Source: an uncultured Terriglobales bacterium (GTDB taxonomy: Bacteria > Acidobacteriota > Terriglobia > Terriglobales > Acidobacteriaceae). Taken from it: DNA of 64,000 nucleotides. A program made the position numbers and the translations under genes. Position 1 is the stretch's first letter. Each line of letters begins with the position of its first letter. Below, piece by piece: positions 10,417 through 20,674 of the stretch. The notes under the pieces are model-generated. The model was not told the DNA's origin. It worked only from the letters and a program-made list of their open reading frames with translations, and did not search any database. Location of the stretch: positions 1-64,000 of the forward strand of contig CATPBJ010000184.1 in assembly GCA_955652395.1 (NCBI GenBank), written 5' to 3'.

Positions 10417-11152
10417 AATGGCTCAGTGGTCCTGGCTTGAGGCTCTACATGCAAGATGCTGGGAGATGTGGAGCCTCAGCAGCCTGAAATCCCAATTTCA
10501 TCGGTCCTCTTGGCGTTCTTTGTGGACTCCTTTGCGACCTTGGCGCTGCAAGAGTTTGACTTTGGCCGCAAAAGCGCACCAAGGCGCCGCCAAGTTGGCG
10601 AGGAAACCTCCGAGAAAGAATTGGAACCCCTCGCTAAACCGGTGTAGCCCGCTCGTGCCAGCTGCTGGCACAACGGAGCCATTTACGCGAATCCGAAAGA
10701 AATCTAGGCTGCGGTTGAGCAGTTCTGGGGGAGGGCTGTTCGACGGGCGTCCCAAGACCCGAACCTGGGTCTGGGGCGCTTTCGTTTTCCGGCCGGGAGC
10801 GGACGGACCAGGTTGTCTTGCTCCCTCTAAACGTTTCGCCCCGGGGGGAAACTCGGCACAAAACGTATTCATTTCCTCGGCCTTCTAGGCAGCGAACATT
10901 AGGCCAGTGTCCCTCCATATGTGCAAATCCCAAAGCTTCTAAAAATCCGTTGGCAGCGGCCCATCCCTTGGATCCAAAGATGTGTTCGGTACTAAGTTGC
11001 GCCATCCACTCGGGTTACGAGTATTTTTTTCTTCGCTTAGGAATGCGCCAATTGGCATTGAGCTTGTCCCAAAATGGAACAGACCATCGGTTCCACAAGC
11101 TTTCCACAGGATGTGGCAGCGGATTTGTAGCTGGAGGTTAACGGAGCATCCC

Positions 11153-12520
11153 CTATTCCGGTAGCCCCATTCCATCCTGGGCAATGGTCTCGAAGCGGGT
11201 GGATCGCTTGACGAAAGCCAGCTTGATTCTGCCGGTGGGTCCGTTGCGCTGCTTGGCGATGATGATCTCGGCGATTCCGTCCAGTTCTGGCTCGTCAGGC
11301 TTGTAGACTTCTTCGCGGAAGATGAACGCGACCACATCCGCGTCCTGCTCGATCGATCCCGATTCGCGCAGGTCAGCGAGTTGGGGACGGTGGTCGCCGC
11401 CCCGACTTTCCGGCGCGCGGCTCAACTGGGAGAGCGCCACCACCGGTACCTTAAGCTCCTTGGCCAGGCCCTTCAGTCCGCGCGAGATCGCGGACACTTC
11501 CTGGGTCCGGTTTTCGTAACGCCTGCTTCCGCCCGACATAAGCTGCAGGTAGTCCACGATAATCAGATCGAGTCTGCCCTGCGACTGTTGCAGGCGCCGT
11601 GCCTTGGCGCGCATTTCGCTGAGGCTGATGCCTGCTGTGTCATCAATGAAGATAGGCGCGTGCGCCAATTGCTCCATAGCGTGGACGACTTTGTCCATAT
11701 CGTCACGCCACAGCGAACCGGTGCGCATCTTGTGCGAGTCCACCCGCGCCTTCGAACACAGCAGCCGAAGCAGCAGCGCCTCCCGCGACATTTCGAGCGA
11801 GAACATGCCGACCACTTTCTGGTCTTCGATGGAAGCGTTCTCAGCAATGTTCATGGCGAAGGCGGTTTTCCCCATGGAGGGCCGGGCAGCGATGATGATT
11901 AGGTCTGACCGCTGCAGGCCACTGGTCATCTCGTCCAGATCGGTGTAATGCGTGGCCAGGCCGGTGATGCGCTGCCCGCGTTGCAGCAGAGCATCCACCG
12001 ATCCGAAGGATTCCTTGACGATTTCCTGCACGCCCATGAAACCGCGGCCAATACGTTTTTCGGAGAGCTGGAGGATGGCCGCTTCGACGTCATTGAGAAC
12101 TTCCTCGGCGGGATCGCTCTGATCGGCGGCGCGGGCGATGGCCGAATTGGCAGCGTGGATCAGTCCGCGCAACAGCGCTTTGTCGCGAACGATCTTGATG
12201 TAGTGCTCGATGCTGGGCCGGTCGGGCACGCCATCCACCAGGCCGGAAATGTAGCCAACGTCCCCGATAGCTTCGAGTTCCTTGTGCCGGTCGAACTCTT
12301 CGACCAGGGTGATCATGTCGATGGGCCGGGAAGACTCGGCCAAATCCATCATGCGGGTGTAAATGCGGCGATGGGAGTCGAGAGAAAAGTCTTCCGGCTT
12401 GAGATGTTCAGCCGCCTGATTGTAGGAGAAGTTGTCCAGCAGGATGGCGCCGAGAATGGACCGCTCTGCCTCAACGTTGGCGGGCAGGCTGTGCGCGACA
12501 CTGTAGTCGGTAGTTGCCAA
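11153..12520 (-). CDS. dnaB: Replicative DNA helicase
   Basis: ARPSMGKTAFAMNIAENA, FSLEMSREALLLRLL, DYLQLMSG. Confidence 0.97.
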   Translation of the reverse strand: MATTDYSVAHSLPANVEAERSILGAILLDNFSYNQAAEHLKPEDFSLDSHRRIYTRMMDLAESSRPIDMITLVEEFDRHKELEAIGDVGYISGLVDGVPDRPSIEHYIKIVRDKALLRGLIHAANSAIARAADQSDPAEEVLNDVEAAILQLSEKRIGRGFMGVQEIVKESFGSVDALLQRGQRITGLATHYTDLDEMTSGLQRSDLIIIAARPSMGKTAFAMNIAENASIEDQKVVGMFSLEMSREALLLRLLCSKARVDSHKMRTGSLWRDDMDKVVHAMEQLAHAPIFIDDTAGISLSEMRAKARRLQQSQGRLDLIIVDYLQLMSGGSRRYENRTQEVSAISRGLKGLAKELKVPVVALSQLSRAPESRGGDHRPQLADLRESGSIEQDADVVAFIFREEVYKPDEPELDGIAEIIIAKQRNGPTGRIKLAFVKRSTRFETIAQDGMGLPE

Positions 12521-12774
12521 TGTCTTGTTATCTGAAAAGAAAATTAGCTTCGCAGCGATATTAGTCGCCAGGCGCTTGTGGACGCCCAGCGACGTCTTCG
12601 GAAAACCGGGAACAAGCCGATTTTTTTCGGCCGCATACGTGCTGTATAAGTATAGGAGAATAAAAAGCGAATAATCAAGGCCGAGATGGTAGAAGGCCCT
12701 GGCCTTCGTGGACGTTGCATCTTTTCCGGTCCGTGTCGATCCGCGACAGTCCGTGGCAAGACGAAGTCCAAATA

Positions 12775-12807
12775 AATGCGGCCCAGGCCAGCCACCTGGG
12801 CCGCATT
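12775..12807. other. Orphan 13-bp perfect hairpin AATGCGGCCCAGG-N7-CCTGGGCCGCATT
   Basis: Perfect inverted repeat; no CDS end nearby. Confidence 0.75.
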
Positions 12808-13357
12808 GCTCGTGAGTGCGAGGCTCGCAGGTTTCACCACGTTAAGCGGCGAATTGTGAACTCAGAAAACCGCACTCTCGAAGGAGCGCACGTCTGCCGG
12901 TACACCCTGCAAGCGATCCATCCGCGAATACTAGATTCGCCGACACTGACCCGCAGGCGACTGGGGAAGCGGGCGGCGCCAGTCCTAGCTTTTTAGGGAA
13001 GGACTCTCTGAGGAGGCCGCAACGCCTGAGTTTCCTGAAAAGCACCGAAGCGCATTTTTTGAAAACCCTCCCGGTGGTTCACCCTCGAGAACCGCCGGTC
13101 ACCGCCAGCTCTGTTACAGTCGCGAGCAGGCTCAATGCATCTCACGTTTGCACTGAAAGCACTTTGCGCGAATTCGGAATCAATCGCAACGGAAAATTGA
13201 TCCTCAGTTGTGCAGAAGCTGTGGAGGACACGACTTCCTTGTGGAAAGAGAAGGAAAAAGCGGAGAAAATTCCTAGCCACTACGCGGATCAACACGGATA
13301 AGTCTTTTTCTTATTTGTCCAGGGACTTAGTTCCTGGCCACGCCTTATGCGTTCTAG

Positions 13358-13388
13358 AAAACAAAAGGGCACGACCGAAGCCATGCCC
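13358..13388 (-). terminator. Rho-independent terminator downstream of rpoD
   Basis: Minus strand GGGCATGGC-TTCG-GTCGTGCCC followed by TTTTGTTTT, 29 nt past the rpoD stop. Confidence 0.85.
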
Positions 13389-13416
13389 GTAATCCGTGAA
13401 AATCCGCGGCTAGGTT

Positions 13417-15111
13417 TTAGTCCCGCACTCCATCCAAAAACGCCCGCAACTTCCGCGAACGTGACGGATGCCGCAGCTTCCGCAATGCCTTCGCCTCGAT
13501 TTGGCGAATGCGTTCGCGAGTTACGGCAAACGATTGGCCTACTTCCTCCAGCGTGTGCTCCGAACCGTCTTCCAGACCAAAGCGCATCTTGATAACCTTC
13601 TCCTCGCGCGGCGTGAGCGTGCGCAGCACCTGCGAAGTCTGGTCTTTCAAGTTGACGTTGATCACCGCTTCGGCCGGCGACACCACGGCGCGGTCTTCGA
13701 TGAAGTCGCCCAGATGCGAATCTTCCTCTTCGCCGATCGGCGTTTCGAGAGAGATGGGTTCCTGTGCGATCTTCAGCACCTTGCGCACCTTGGCCACCGG
13801 AATGTCCATGCGCTTGGCGATTTCTTCCGACGTCGGTTCGCGCCCCAGTTCCTGTACCAACTGCCGCGAAGTGCGGATCAGCTTGTTGATGGTTTCGATC
13901 ATGTGCACCGGAATACGAATGGTGCGGGCCTGATCGGCAATGGCGCGGGTGATAGCCTGCCGAATCCACCACGTGGCATAAGTCGAGAACTTGTAGCCCC
14001 GGCGGTATTCGAACTTGTCAACGGCCTTCATCAATCCGATGTTGCCTTCCTGGATCAGATCGAGGAACTGCAAACCGCGGTTGGTGTATTTCTTGGCAAT
14101 GGAAACCACCAGGCGCAGGTTGGCCTCGATCAGCTCTCGCTTGGCCTGCTCCGCATCCATGTCCCCCTGGATGATTTCCCGTTGGGTCCGCTTGAGTTCC
14201 TGAAAAGAAACCCCAGCTTCGCCCTCCAGTTTCTCCAGCTCAGAGCGGACGGAGCGCGACTGGCGACGATATTCCTTCTTCTGGTCCTCGCTGCGGGTCG
14301 CTTCGGCCTTGCGTTCCAGGTTCTGGGATTGTCGGTCGAGCGACCGCATGGTGTCGACCGTCTTGTTTACTCGATCGATCAGCCGCTTGCGCTCGGCGTT
14401 GGTGAAACCCAACTTGCGGACGCACAGCGAAACCGCCACTACCGCGCGCGCCAGATTCAGGCGATAGCGGCGATAGTCTTTCGGACGCTTCTTCTGCGAG
14501 ACCGTGGCGAACTTCTCGATCAACTGCCCGGCCTTTTTGTAAGCCTTGGCCAGGTCATCGATTTTCCCGGTGAACTCCTTCAGACGATTCTGGAGGATTT
14601 CATCGGTGATCTCCTCCTCGTCGAAGGTGACCACTTCTTTGATGGAGCGGACGCCCTTCTTAAGATCCTCTCCCATCGCCAGCAATTCGTTAATGACAAT
14701 CGGCGACCGCGAGAGCGCTTTCAACACCCGCAGTTGCCCGCGCTCGATGCGCTTGGCGATTTCCACTTCGCCTTCGCGGGTGAGCAGCGGCACTGTTCCC
14801 ATCTCGCGCAAATACATGCGGACGGGGTCGTTGGTTTTTTCCAGGGCGCCGGGCGTGAGGTCGAGTTCGACGTCCTCGCCGGCTTCTCCTTCTTCTTCGA
14901 ACTTCTTATCGAGTGCGGAGGAGGGAAGTTTCGGTCCCTCCAGCACATCGATTCCCTGCGTACCAATGGTGGTCAGCAGATCGTCCAGGTCCTCGGGAGA
15001 ATGCACGTCGTGCGGGATAAGGTCGTTGACCTGGTCATAGGTCAGATATCCCTTCTCTTTACCTGTGTCGATCAGCTTTTTGATATCGTCATACTTGTCG
15101 TCAAGAGCCAA
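13417..15111 (-). CDS. rpoD: RNA polymerase primary sigma factor (sigma-70)
   Basis: RpoD family: [74 protein letters not shown]. Confidence 0.98.
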   Translation of the reverse strand: MALDDKYDDIKKLIDTGKEKGYLTYDQVNDLIPHDVHSPEDLDDLLTTIGTQGIDVLEGPKLPSSALDKKFEEEGEAGEDVELDLTPGALEKTNDPVRMYLREMGTVPLLTREGEVEIAKRIERGQLRVLKALSRSPIVINELLAMGEDLKKGVRSIKEVVTFDEEEITDEILQNRLKEFTGKIDDLAKAYKKAGQLIEKFATVSQKKRPKDYRRYRLNLARAVVAVSLCVRKLGFTNAERKRLIDRVNKTVDTMRSLDRQSQNLERKAEATRSEDQKKEYRRQSRSVRSELEKLEGEAGVSFQELKRTQREIIQGDMDAEQAKRELIEANLRLVVSIAKKYTNRGLQFLDLIQEGNIGLMKAVDKFEYRRGYKFSTYATWWIRQAITRAIADQARTIRIPVHMIETINKLIRTSRQLVQELGREPTSEEIAKRMDIPVAKVRKVLKIAQEPISLETPIGEEEDSHLGDFIEDRAVVSPAEAVINVNLKDQTSQVLRTLTPREEKVIKMRFGLEDGSEHTLEEVGQSFAVTRERIRQIEAKALRKLRHPSRSRKLRAFLDGVRD

Positions 15112-15338
15112 GACGGATTACCCTCTATTCGTCCTACGGAAAGGACAGAGAACGTTTTTTAGCGGTGGGAACGTGAAGCGGCGGAGCTGCGCGCCGGGCA
15201 CAAACCTACAAATTATAGCATCGGATGGGTTTCGTGGAAATCAGAGTTTTGCTGATTTGTGACACACCCCGTCCCTGTTCCCGTCAACTGTTAGCTTAGA
15301 TGTCAGCGACCCCCTTTTAGCTTCAGAGTGTTTGGCCC

Positions 15339-17333
15339 TTATGCGGGCCGTGCCGTCGGACCTTCACCGGCCAGAGCCGGGTCCATAAGTGCGCGCTTGA
15401 GGCGCATCTTTTCCTCCAATAGGGCCTGTAATCGGCCCGTTTGCTGCCCGCACGCGACCTGCAGTTCTCTCTGGACCCGCTCCAACTTGCGCCTGAGCTG
15501 GATCCGCCGCAGGGCCCGCACCGCCCCCTCCAGCCGCTCGGCGGTAAGTTCCTCGTCATCCTTCATAAGGATGGAAGCCAGCAGGCTGCGGTCGCCATCG
15601 CGCAGGGGCAGATCCGTGACGTGGGTCGCCTCAGACCCAAGCAGGACTTCGATTAACGACTCGGCAGCCACCCCTAGGTGCAGGCCCTCGCTCTTCAGGG
15701 CGAACTGGGCCTGGCGGGCCGGGTCGAATTCCTCCTCCGCGCCGTCGCGGGCAGACAGATGCCCTTCAGAGGTTTGCATCTCGGTGGCCGAGGCCAGGGC
15801 CCGAATCAGTATTTTTTCGGCGTCAGTGATCTGAACATCCGCAGCCGCCTTCAGGGTGGCCGTGGATCGGTTGGCAGCGGCATGCTTCAACTCCTGCCGC
15901 AGGACCGACGAATCGATGCCCAGCTTTTGCGCCATCTCCCGCGCCAGTTCATCGCGAACGATCCGGCTGGGCACCCGCTGGATGTGGGGCAGCAGATAGT
16001 TCACCGCCTTCACCTTGCCGTCGGCGCTGCGGACAGGGAACTGCGCCCGCGCCCGTTCGATGAGATAGTCGAAGTACTTCTGCGAATTCTTCAGCGCACC
16101 GGCGTAAGCCTCTTTCCCCTTGCGCCGGATGAACAAGTCAGGGTCGAAGCCCGCCTCCAGGCTAAGCACCTTGACCTGAAATTCTTCTTCTACTAGCAGT
16201 CCCAGAGTGCGTTCGGTGGCCTTAGCGCCAGCCGTGTCCGGATCGAAATTGACCACCACGTTCTTCGTGAAGCGCCCCAAAAGCCGAGCCTGAAGCTCGG
16301 TAAAGGCAGTCCCCGAGCTTGCGATCACGTTGTGGAACCCCGCGGCAAAAACCGAAATACAGTCCATCTGTCCTTCCACCAGAATGGCGTAGTCCAGCTT
16401 GCGAATCGCCTCTTTCGCCTGGTCGAGATTGAACAGCAGGCGCGACTTGGAATAGATCGCAGTCTCAGGCGAATTCAAATACTTGGGGCCAGCCTTCTCA
16501 TCGGCCGAGAGAGTACGCCCGGTGAAGGCAATCACGCGTCCGGCTTCGTTGGCGATGGGAAACATCACGCGGTTGCGAAACTTCGAATAGAAAACCGGAC
16601 CGCGGGCGTCGGCCGTCGGAGTTCGGCCCTCCGCCACCGCCGCAGAATCAGGCACCTGCCTTGATTCCACCGGAGACGCCGGATTTTGCTGAGAACTGAG
16701 AACTGAGCGCTGAGCGCTGGTTTCTCGAGGTCTGCGGTCTGCCGCCTGACGTCCGCCTTCGTCCTTCCATGAAAACAGCCCGCTTTCCCGCAGGGTGTCT
16801 TCTTCAAACTGGCCCTTCATCCGGTCACGCAGCACAAACCCCGAATCCGGCGCGTATCCGATCCGAAAGGTTTTGATGACGTCCTCATTCAGCCCACGCC
16901 CCACGAGATATTCCCGCGCATGCGCTCCTTCCGGCCGCTTCAGATATTCCTGAAAGAAGGCGCAGGCACGCTCGTGCGCATCAAGCAGCGCCCGACGGAG
17001 TTGGGCTTCCTTGGCCTCAGCAGGACTCGAGTAGATCACTTTGGGCAGGGCAATCCCCAGCTTCTGTGCAACGGCTCTCACGGCCTCGGGAAAAGTAATG
17101 TTCTCGACCTTCTGGACAAAACTGAAAACGTCGCCGGAAACCCCGCACCCGAAGCAGTGATAAAACTGCCGCGTGGCATGCACCGAGAACGACGGCGTCT
17201 TCTCGTTATGAAAAGGACACAGGCCGCAGTAGTTCTGCGCCCCTGTCTTCTTCAGCTTGACGTAGTCGCCGACTATGCGAACGATGTCCGCCTGCTGCTT
17301 GACGGTTTCCTTGAAGTCGCTGGAGTCGGTCAT
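15339..17333 (-). CDS. dnaG: DNA primase with an in-frame repeat-derived insertion
   Basis: CPFHNEKTPSFSVHATRQFYHCFGCGVSGDVFSF zinc finger, VEGQMDCISVFAAGF Toprim. Confidence 0.97.
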   Translation of the reverse strand: MTDSSDFKETVKQQADIVRIVGDYVKLKKTGAQNYCGLCPFHNEKTPSFSVHATRQFYHCFGCGVSGDVFSFVQKVENITFPEAVRAVAQKLGIALPKVIYSSPAEAKEAQLRRALLDAHERACAFFQEYLKRPEGAHAREYLVGRGLNEDVIKTFRIGYAPDSGFVLRDRMKGQFEEDTLRESGLFSWKDEGGRQAADRRPRETSAQRSVLSSQQNPASPVESRQVPDSAAVAEGRTPTADARGPVFYSKFRNRVMFPIANEAGRVIAFTGRTLSADEKAGPKYLNSPETAIYSKSRLLFNLDQAKEAIRKLDYAILVEGQMDCISVFAAGFHNVIASSGTAFTELQARLLGRFTKNVVVNFDPDTAGAKATERTLGLLVEEEFQVKVLSLEAGFDPDLFIRRKGKEAYAGALKNSQKYFDYLIERARAQFPVRSADGKVKAVNYLLPHIQRVPSRIVRDELAREMAQKLGIDSSVLRQELKHAAANRSTATLKAAADVQITDAEKILIRALASATEMQTSEGHLSARDGAEEEFDPARQAQFALKSEGLHLGVAAESLIEVLLGSEATHVTDLPLRDGDRSLLASILMKDDEELTAERLEGAVRALRRIQLRRKLERVQRELQVACGQQTGRLQALLEEKMRLKRALMDPALAGEGPTARPA
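16596..16765. repeat. Heptad-repeat insertion inside dnaG
   Basis: CGGACCG CGGGCGT CGGCCGT CGGAGTT CGGCCCT at 16596-16630 and CTGAGAA CTGAGAA CTGAGCG CTGAGCG CTGGTTT CTCGAGG TCTGCGG TCTGCCG at 16689-16744. Confidence 0.85.
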
Positions 17334-17487
17334 GGTCGGAGGGACAGCTGTCCGCAGGGATTGTGAGGCTGAAAGCCCCTGATTTGAATATACCGGAAGC
17401 GGATTGCTGTGGAGAAGCTGTGGAAGTCACGCTTATTCCGTTGATCTCCGAGGAAAACTCGCTGTCACGTCCCAGCCGAAGCATTGG

Positions 17488-18202
17488 TTACGGCATTGGG
17501 AAGCTGCCGCTATCGAGGATCTTTGCCGCCCATTCGGCGTACGGGAGTGCGCAAGCGTGAAGAGCCTTGAGCTCCTTTTCGACGTCGTACTCTACGCGCC
17601 GGATTTCTGGCTTGGACTCGCCCAGCAAGAGGTAGGCGGCACGCCGGTCGCCGTCGGAAGAAAGACTGACGCTGCCGGTGTTGGCCACAATCATTCCTGA
17701 GACACTCCGAATATATGAGCGATGGATGTGCGCGTAGACAGCAATCGGCTGGCCGAGGGGTCCGTAAACCGCCTCTAATTCGGCATCGTTTGATTCCGGC
17801 GCGGGTGCGCGCCAGGGGCTCTGGCGTGTACGAGGGCCATCGGGCCGTGGATCAGCCTTCGCGGCAAGCTGCGCAGCCAGGCGAGCCTGTCTTCGCCCAG
17901 GCTTCGCGAGTTGCCCTCACCATTTCTTCGATCACGGCGAAAAGATGCTGCAGCTTGGGCGACTGATCCGCGAACTTTTTGAGCGAATCGGGCGTCGTAA
18001 GCATTTCGTCTGTATTGCCAACCACGCCCTGCCAGCCGAGATCGCGAATGCGATCCACAATCTCAGCGGGACTGGCACCCGCGTCAGCTAGGTCGCCGCC
18101 GTGCAGGATCAAGTCAGGAGAGGTTTGCCGCAGATCCGCTAGGACGGCCTCAAAAGCGGTCAGGTTGCCGTGGATGTCGGATACGATTGCGATCCGCATC
18201 AC
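17488..18202 (-). pseudogene. Metallophosphoesterase (MJ0936/YfcE-like) with two frameshifts
   Basis: Frame 1 MRIAIVSDIHGNLTAFEAV...TREA; frame 2 LGEDRLAWLRSLPRRLIHGPMALVHA; frame 3 SPWRAPAPESNDAELEAVYGPLGQPIAVYAHIHRSYIRSVSGMIVANTGSVSLS. Confidence 0.8.
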
Positions 18203-18244
18203 CGTCCTCCGTACTCAGTGGCGCACTCGACATAACCACCGGGC

Positions 18245-18365
18245 GTCGGACCCCGCCCCTCGGACGTTAGACGGCGCTTTTCAGACCGCAGCACCCGGTT
18301 TCCGCTCGGGAATCGACTGTCGGTCCTTCCGAATGTGAGGGTCCGCGGGTCCGCGGTCCGACGCC
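18245..18365. repeat. Degenerate heptad array
   Basis: GTCGGAC CCCGCCC CTCGGAC GTTAGAC GGCGCTT TTCAGAC in one phase; GAGGGTC CGCGGGT CCGCGGT CCGACGC downstream. Confidence 0.75.
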
Positions 18366-18381
18366 AAGGTTCGCCTTTGTC

Positions 18382-19485
18382 CTACTCGTACGCCAGCGCG
18401 TCGATGGGATCCTTCTGCGCCGCTTTGTAGGCGGGGTACAACGCCCCTAAGATGGCGCCGACGATGGCGATGCCAGTGGATCGCAAAATCCATCCGCCGG
18501 TGACCACCACCGGCAAAGTCGGCAGACGGTAGTGGATACCCGCCTTCGCGACCAGGCTCACCAGGACCCCCACGACAATGCCGCCGATGGCCAGCAGCAC
18601 CGTCTCCCGCAGAATCACGTTCACGATGTATAGCTTCGAGGCGCCAATCGACTTCAGGATCCCGATTTCGCGGGTACGTTCCATCACCGCTGTGTACATG
18701 GCCTGGAAGATGACGATGAAGCCGATGACCACCGAAATGCCGATGACCACATTGATGAACGTCGACAGGCCAGGATAGCTGTTGACGGTCATCATGGAGA
18801 GATATTCGCGCATGGAGCGGACTGAATAGCTCTCCAGTCCCTGCACATTTTTCACTTCTTGCACCACTGCATCGGCGTTCGCCGGGTCGTCCAGCTTTAC
18901 GTAGAATACCGAGGCCTTGCCTTCGCTGCCGATCAGATCCTGGAGCGTGCTTATGGGCAAAAACTTGCGCGCCCCCCGGCCATGTTCCACGATGCCGGCG
19001 ACCCGGAAAGGATGATTGAGAATCTCGATGGTGTCGCCCATTTTCACATGCTGCGACTGGGCAAAAAAGTCATCCACCAGACAATCGTTTGGACCCTGGA
19101 AAGGGCCGCCGTGAAGGTAGTGAAACGGGACCAGCGCCTCGAACGTCTTGAGGTCAATCCCGTAAATGACCTCGAGGTTTTTGGTGGTCGTGAGCTGCCA
19201 GATGACCGGCGACACTTTCTTGACATGGGGCAATTTCTCAATCACACCGCCGATTTTGATCGACATCGGGGCATTGCTTACACCGGCCATGAAAGAAGTG
19301 TTGGGCGGCTGCACGATCACATCGGCGCCGATCCCCGCTTGGCGTTGCCGGGCGTCATTCAGCATGCCGACCGAGAGTCCGACAATCAGCAGGATCAGCG
19401 TCACCTCGAGCGCGATGGCCACGATGCTGATCAGCGAACGGATAGGCCGGTGCACCAGGTTGGCGACGATCATCTTGTTCATCAT
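18382..19485 (-). CDS. ABC transporter permease (FtsX/MacB type)
   Basis: Periplasmic MacB-like core and FtsX domain: TREIGILKSIGASKLYIVNVILRETVLLAIGGIVVG. Confidence 0.9.
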   Translation of the reverse strand: MMNKMIVANLVHRPIRSLISIVAIALEVTLILLIVGLSVGMLNDARQRQAGIGADVIVQPPNTSFMAGVSNAPMSIKIGGVIEKLPHVKKVSPVIWQLTTTKNLEVIYGIDLKTFEALVPFHYLHGGPFQGPNDCLVDDFFAQSQHVKMGDTIEILNHPFRVAGIVEHGRGARKFLPISTLQDLIGSEGKASVFYVKLDDPANADAVVQEVKNVQGLESYSVRSMREYLSMMTVNSYPGLSTFINVVIGISVVIGFIVIFQAMYTAVMERTREIGILKSIGASKLYIVNVILRETVLLAIGGIVVGVLVSLVAKAGIHYRLPTLPVVVTGGWILRSTGIAIVGAILGALYPAYKAAQKDPIDALAYE

Positions 19486-19500
19486 GGGACTAGGATCTGG

Positions 19501-19613
19501 CTTCTAGCTTCTGGCTATTGCACTCAGCATTCAGCACTCGACATTCAGCCGTCAAGCGTCGATCAGATCTTCTGGGCTGGACGCTGAGTGCTGTATGGCA
19601 AATGCTAAGTGCT
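19501..19613. repeat. Degenerate heptad array
   Basis: CTTCTAG CTTCTGG CTATTGC ACTCAGC ATTCAGC ACTCGAC ATTCAGC CGTCAAG CGTCGAT ... TGGACGC TGAGTGC TGTATGG CAAATGC TAAGTGC. Confidence 0.85.
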
Positions 19614-19618
19614 TGCTC

Positions 19619-20542
19619 TCACTTCGGATCCGTTCCGTTCACCCGGCTGGCTTGGGGTTGGTCCAGGCGCACGATCTGGGCGCCGACGGGTTGATCAAGC
19701 GCGAACTTGTCATCGGCGAGCGACCCATTCAGCTGCAGCTTAACAATGGTCAGGGTGATGTCGTACTCTTCCTGCGGCCTCCAGATTTCGATCTGCGAGG
19801 GAAAATTCAAGCCATCGTAATCCTTATAGCCTTCGTAGCGCGAGTCCGTGGCCAGGTTTCCATCCTGATCGTAAACGAATTGACGGTGAGGCAGGAGGTC
19901 GGTTCGGCTGAAGATGATCTTGCGGGAGAGAAACCAGCCATGGTCGACCCTGCGAATCACTTCAATTTCGTAGTCGGCCTGCTGAACCTGGTGTTTTTTT
20001 CCGTCAGTAATGATTTCAAAGCTGTTTTGCATGACTGCGATTTCATTTTGCGGATCAACCTCCCGCGGAATCAGGGCTTCGTAAATATGTTGAGGACGCA
20101 GGTTTTCCATGGGCTGGTCCGGGTTGTGGGTTTCGACATCATTGCGGCCGATCACGAAGCGGTTTTTGGGCGGAATCCACAGTTTGAAATCGCGCCCGTC
20201 ACTCACCATGTCAAACGCCTTGTTGCGCACAATGGGCAGCAGCCCGATCATCCGTAACATGGCAGGCTTGCGCAGGAGTATGTAGCCCCGGATCTGCTGA
20301 TAATCGGTGACTCTGCCCTTCTTGATCCCGCCCACGGAAGTATCGATATCCACTGTTGCCTGCAAACTCTTGATTTTGGTGGCCTGGGAGTTCATATACT
20401 CGATCAATTCTGCCTGGCTGGCGGACTTCAGCGGGGCGGTGCTGAGCTGCCTCTCAACGCGGCGGGATCGGAACAGACACCCGGTGAGGGGAAGAAAGGC
20501 CAACAGAATGAACAAGGCCCGGCAACGGGAAAATATATACAT
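19619..20542 (-). CDS. Outer membrane lipoprotein, LolB/DUF4292-like
   Basis: Lipobox LTGC; beta-rich sequence. Confidence 0.6.
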   Translation of the reverse strand: MYIFSRCRALFILLAFLPLTGCLFRSRRVERQLSTAPLKSASQAELIEYMNSQATKIKSLQATVDIDTSVGGIKKGRVTDYQQIRGYILLRKPAMLRMIGLLPIVRNKAFDMVSDGRDFKLWIPPKNRFVIGRNDVETHNPDQPMENLRPQHIYEALIPREVDPQNEIAVMQNSFEIITDGKKHQVQQADYEIEVIRRVDHGWFLSRKIIFSRTDLLPHRQFVYDQDGNLATDSRYEGYKDYDGLNFPSQIEIWRPQEEYDITLTIVKLQLNGSLADDKFALDQPVGAQIVRLDQPQASRVNGTDPK

Positions 20543-20674
20543 TGAGACTGGATTGGATTCCTTAGAAGACAGTTGGGTTCACCAGTAAGGTAAGTATATG
20601 CGAATACTGGACGTCGAAACTGGCTTGGGGTTGTCAGATTAGCACCCCGCACCCCGTCGGAAGGTTAGAAAACG

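Noticed and set aside
10418-11141. Short overlapping ORFs between the PP2C remnant and dnaB
   Set aside because: No coherent coding signal or recognisable domain; all frames look non-coding
13270-13420. ACGCGGATCAACACGGAT / AATCCGTGAAAATCCGCGG words as a novel element
   Set aside because: Resembles a dispersed CGGAT-type intergenic repeat seen in many bacteria; recorded only as background repeat text
13468-15162. 564-aa plus-strand ORF antisense to rpoD
   Set aside because: Shadow ORF of a GC-rich conserved gene; rpoD on the opposite strand is unambiguous
16596-16765. dnaG insertion considered as an intein
   Set aside because: Too short, no splicing motifs, and located outside the usual conserved intein sites; repeats explain it better
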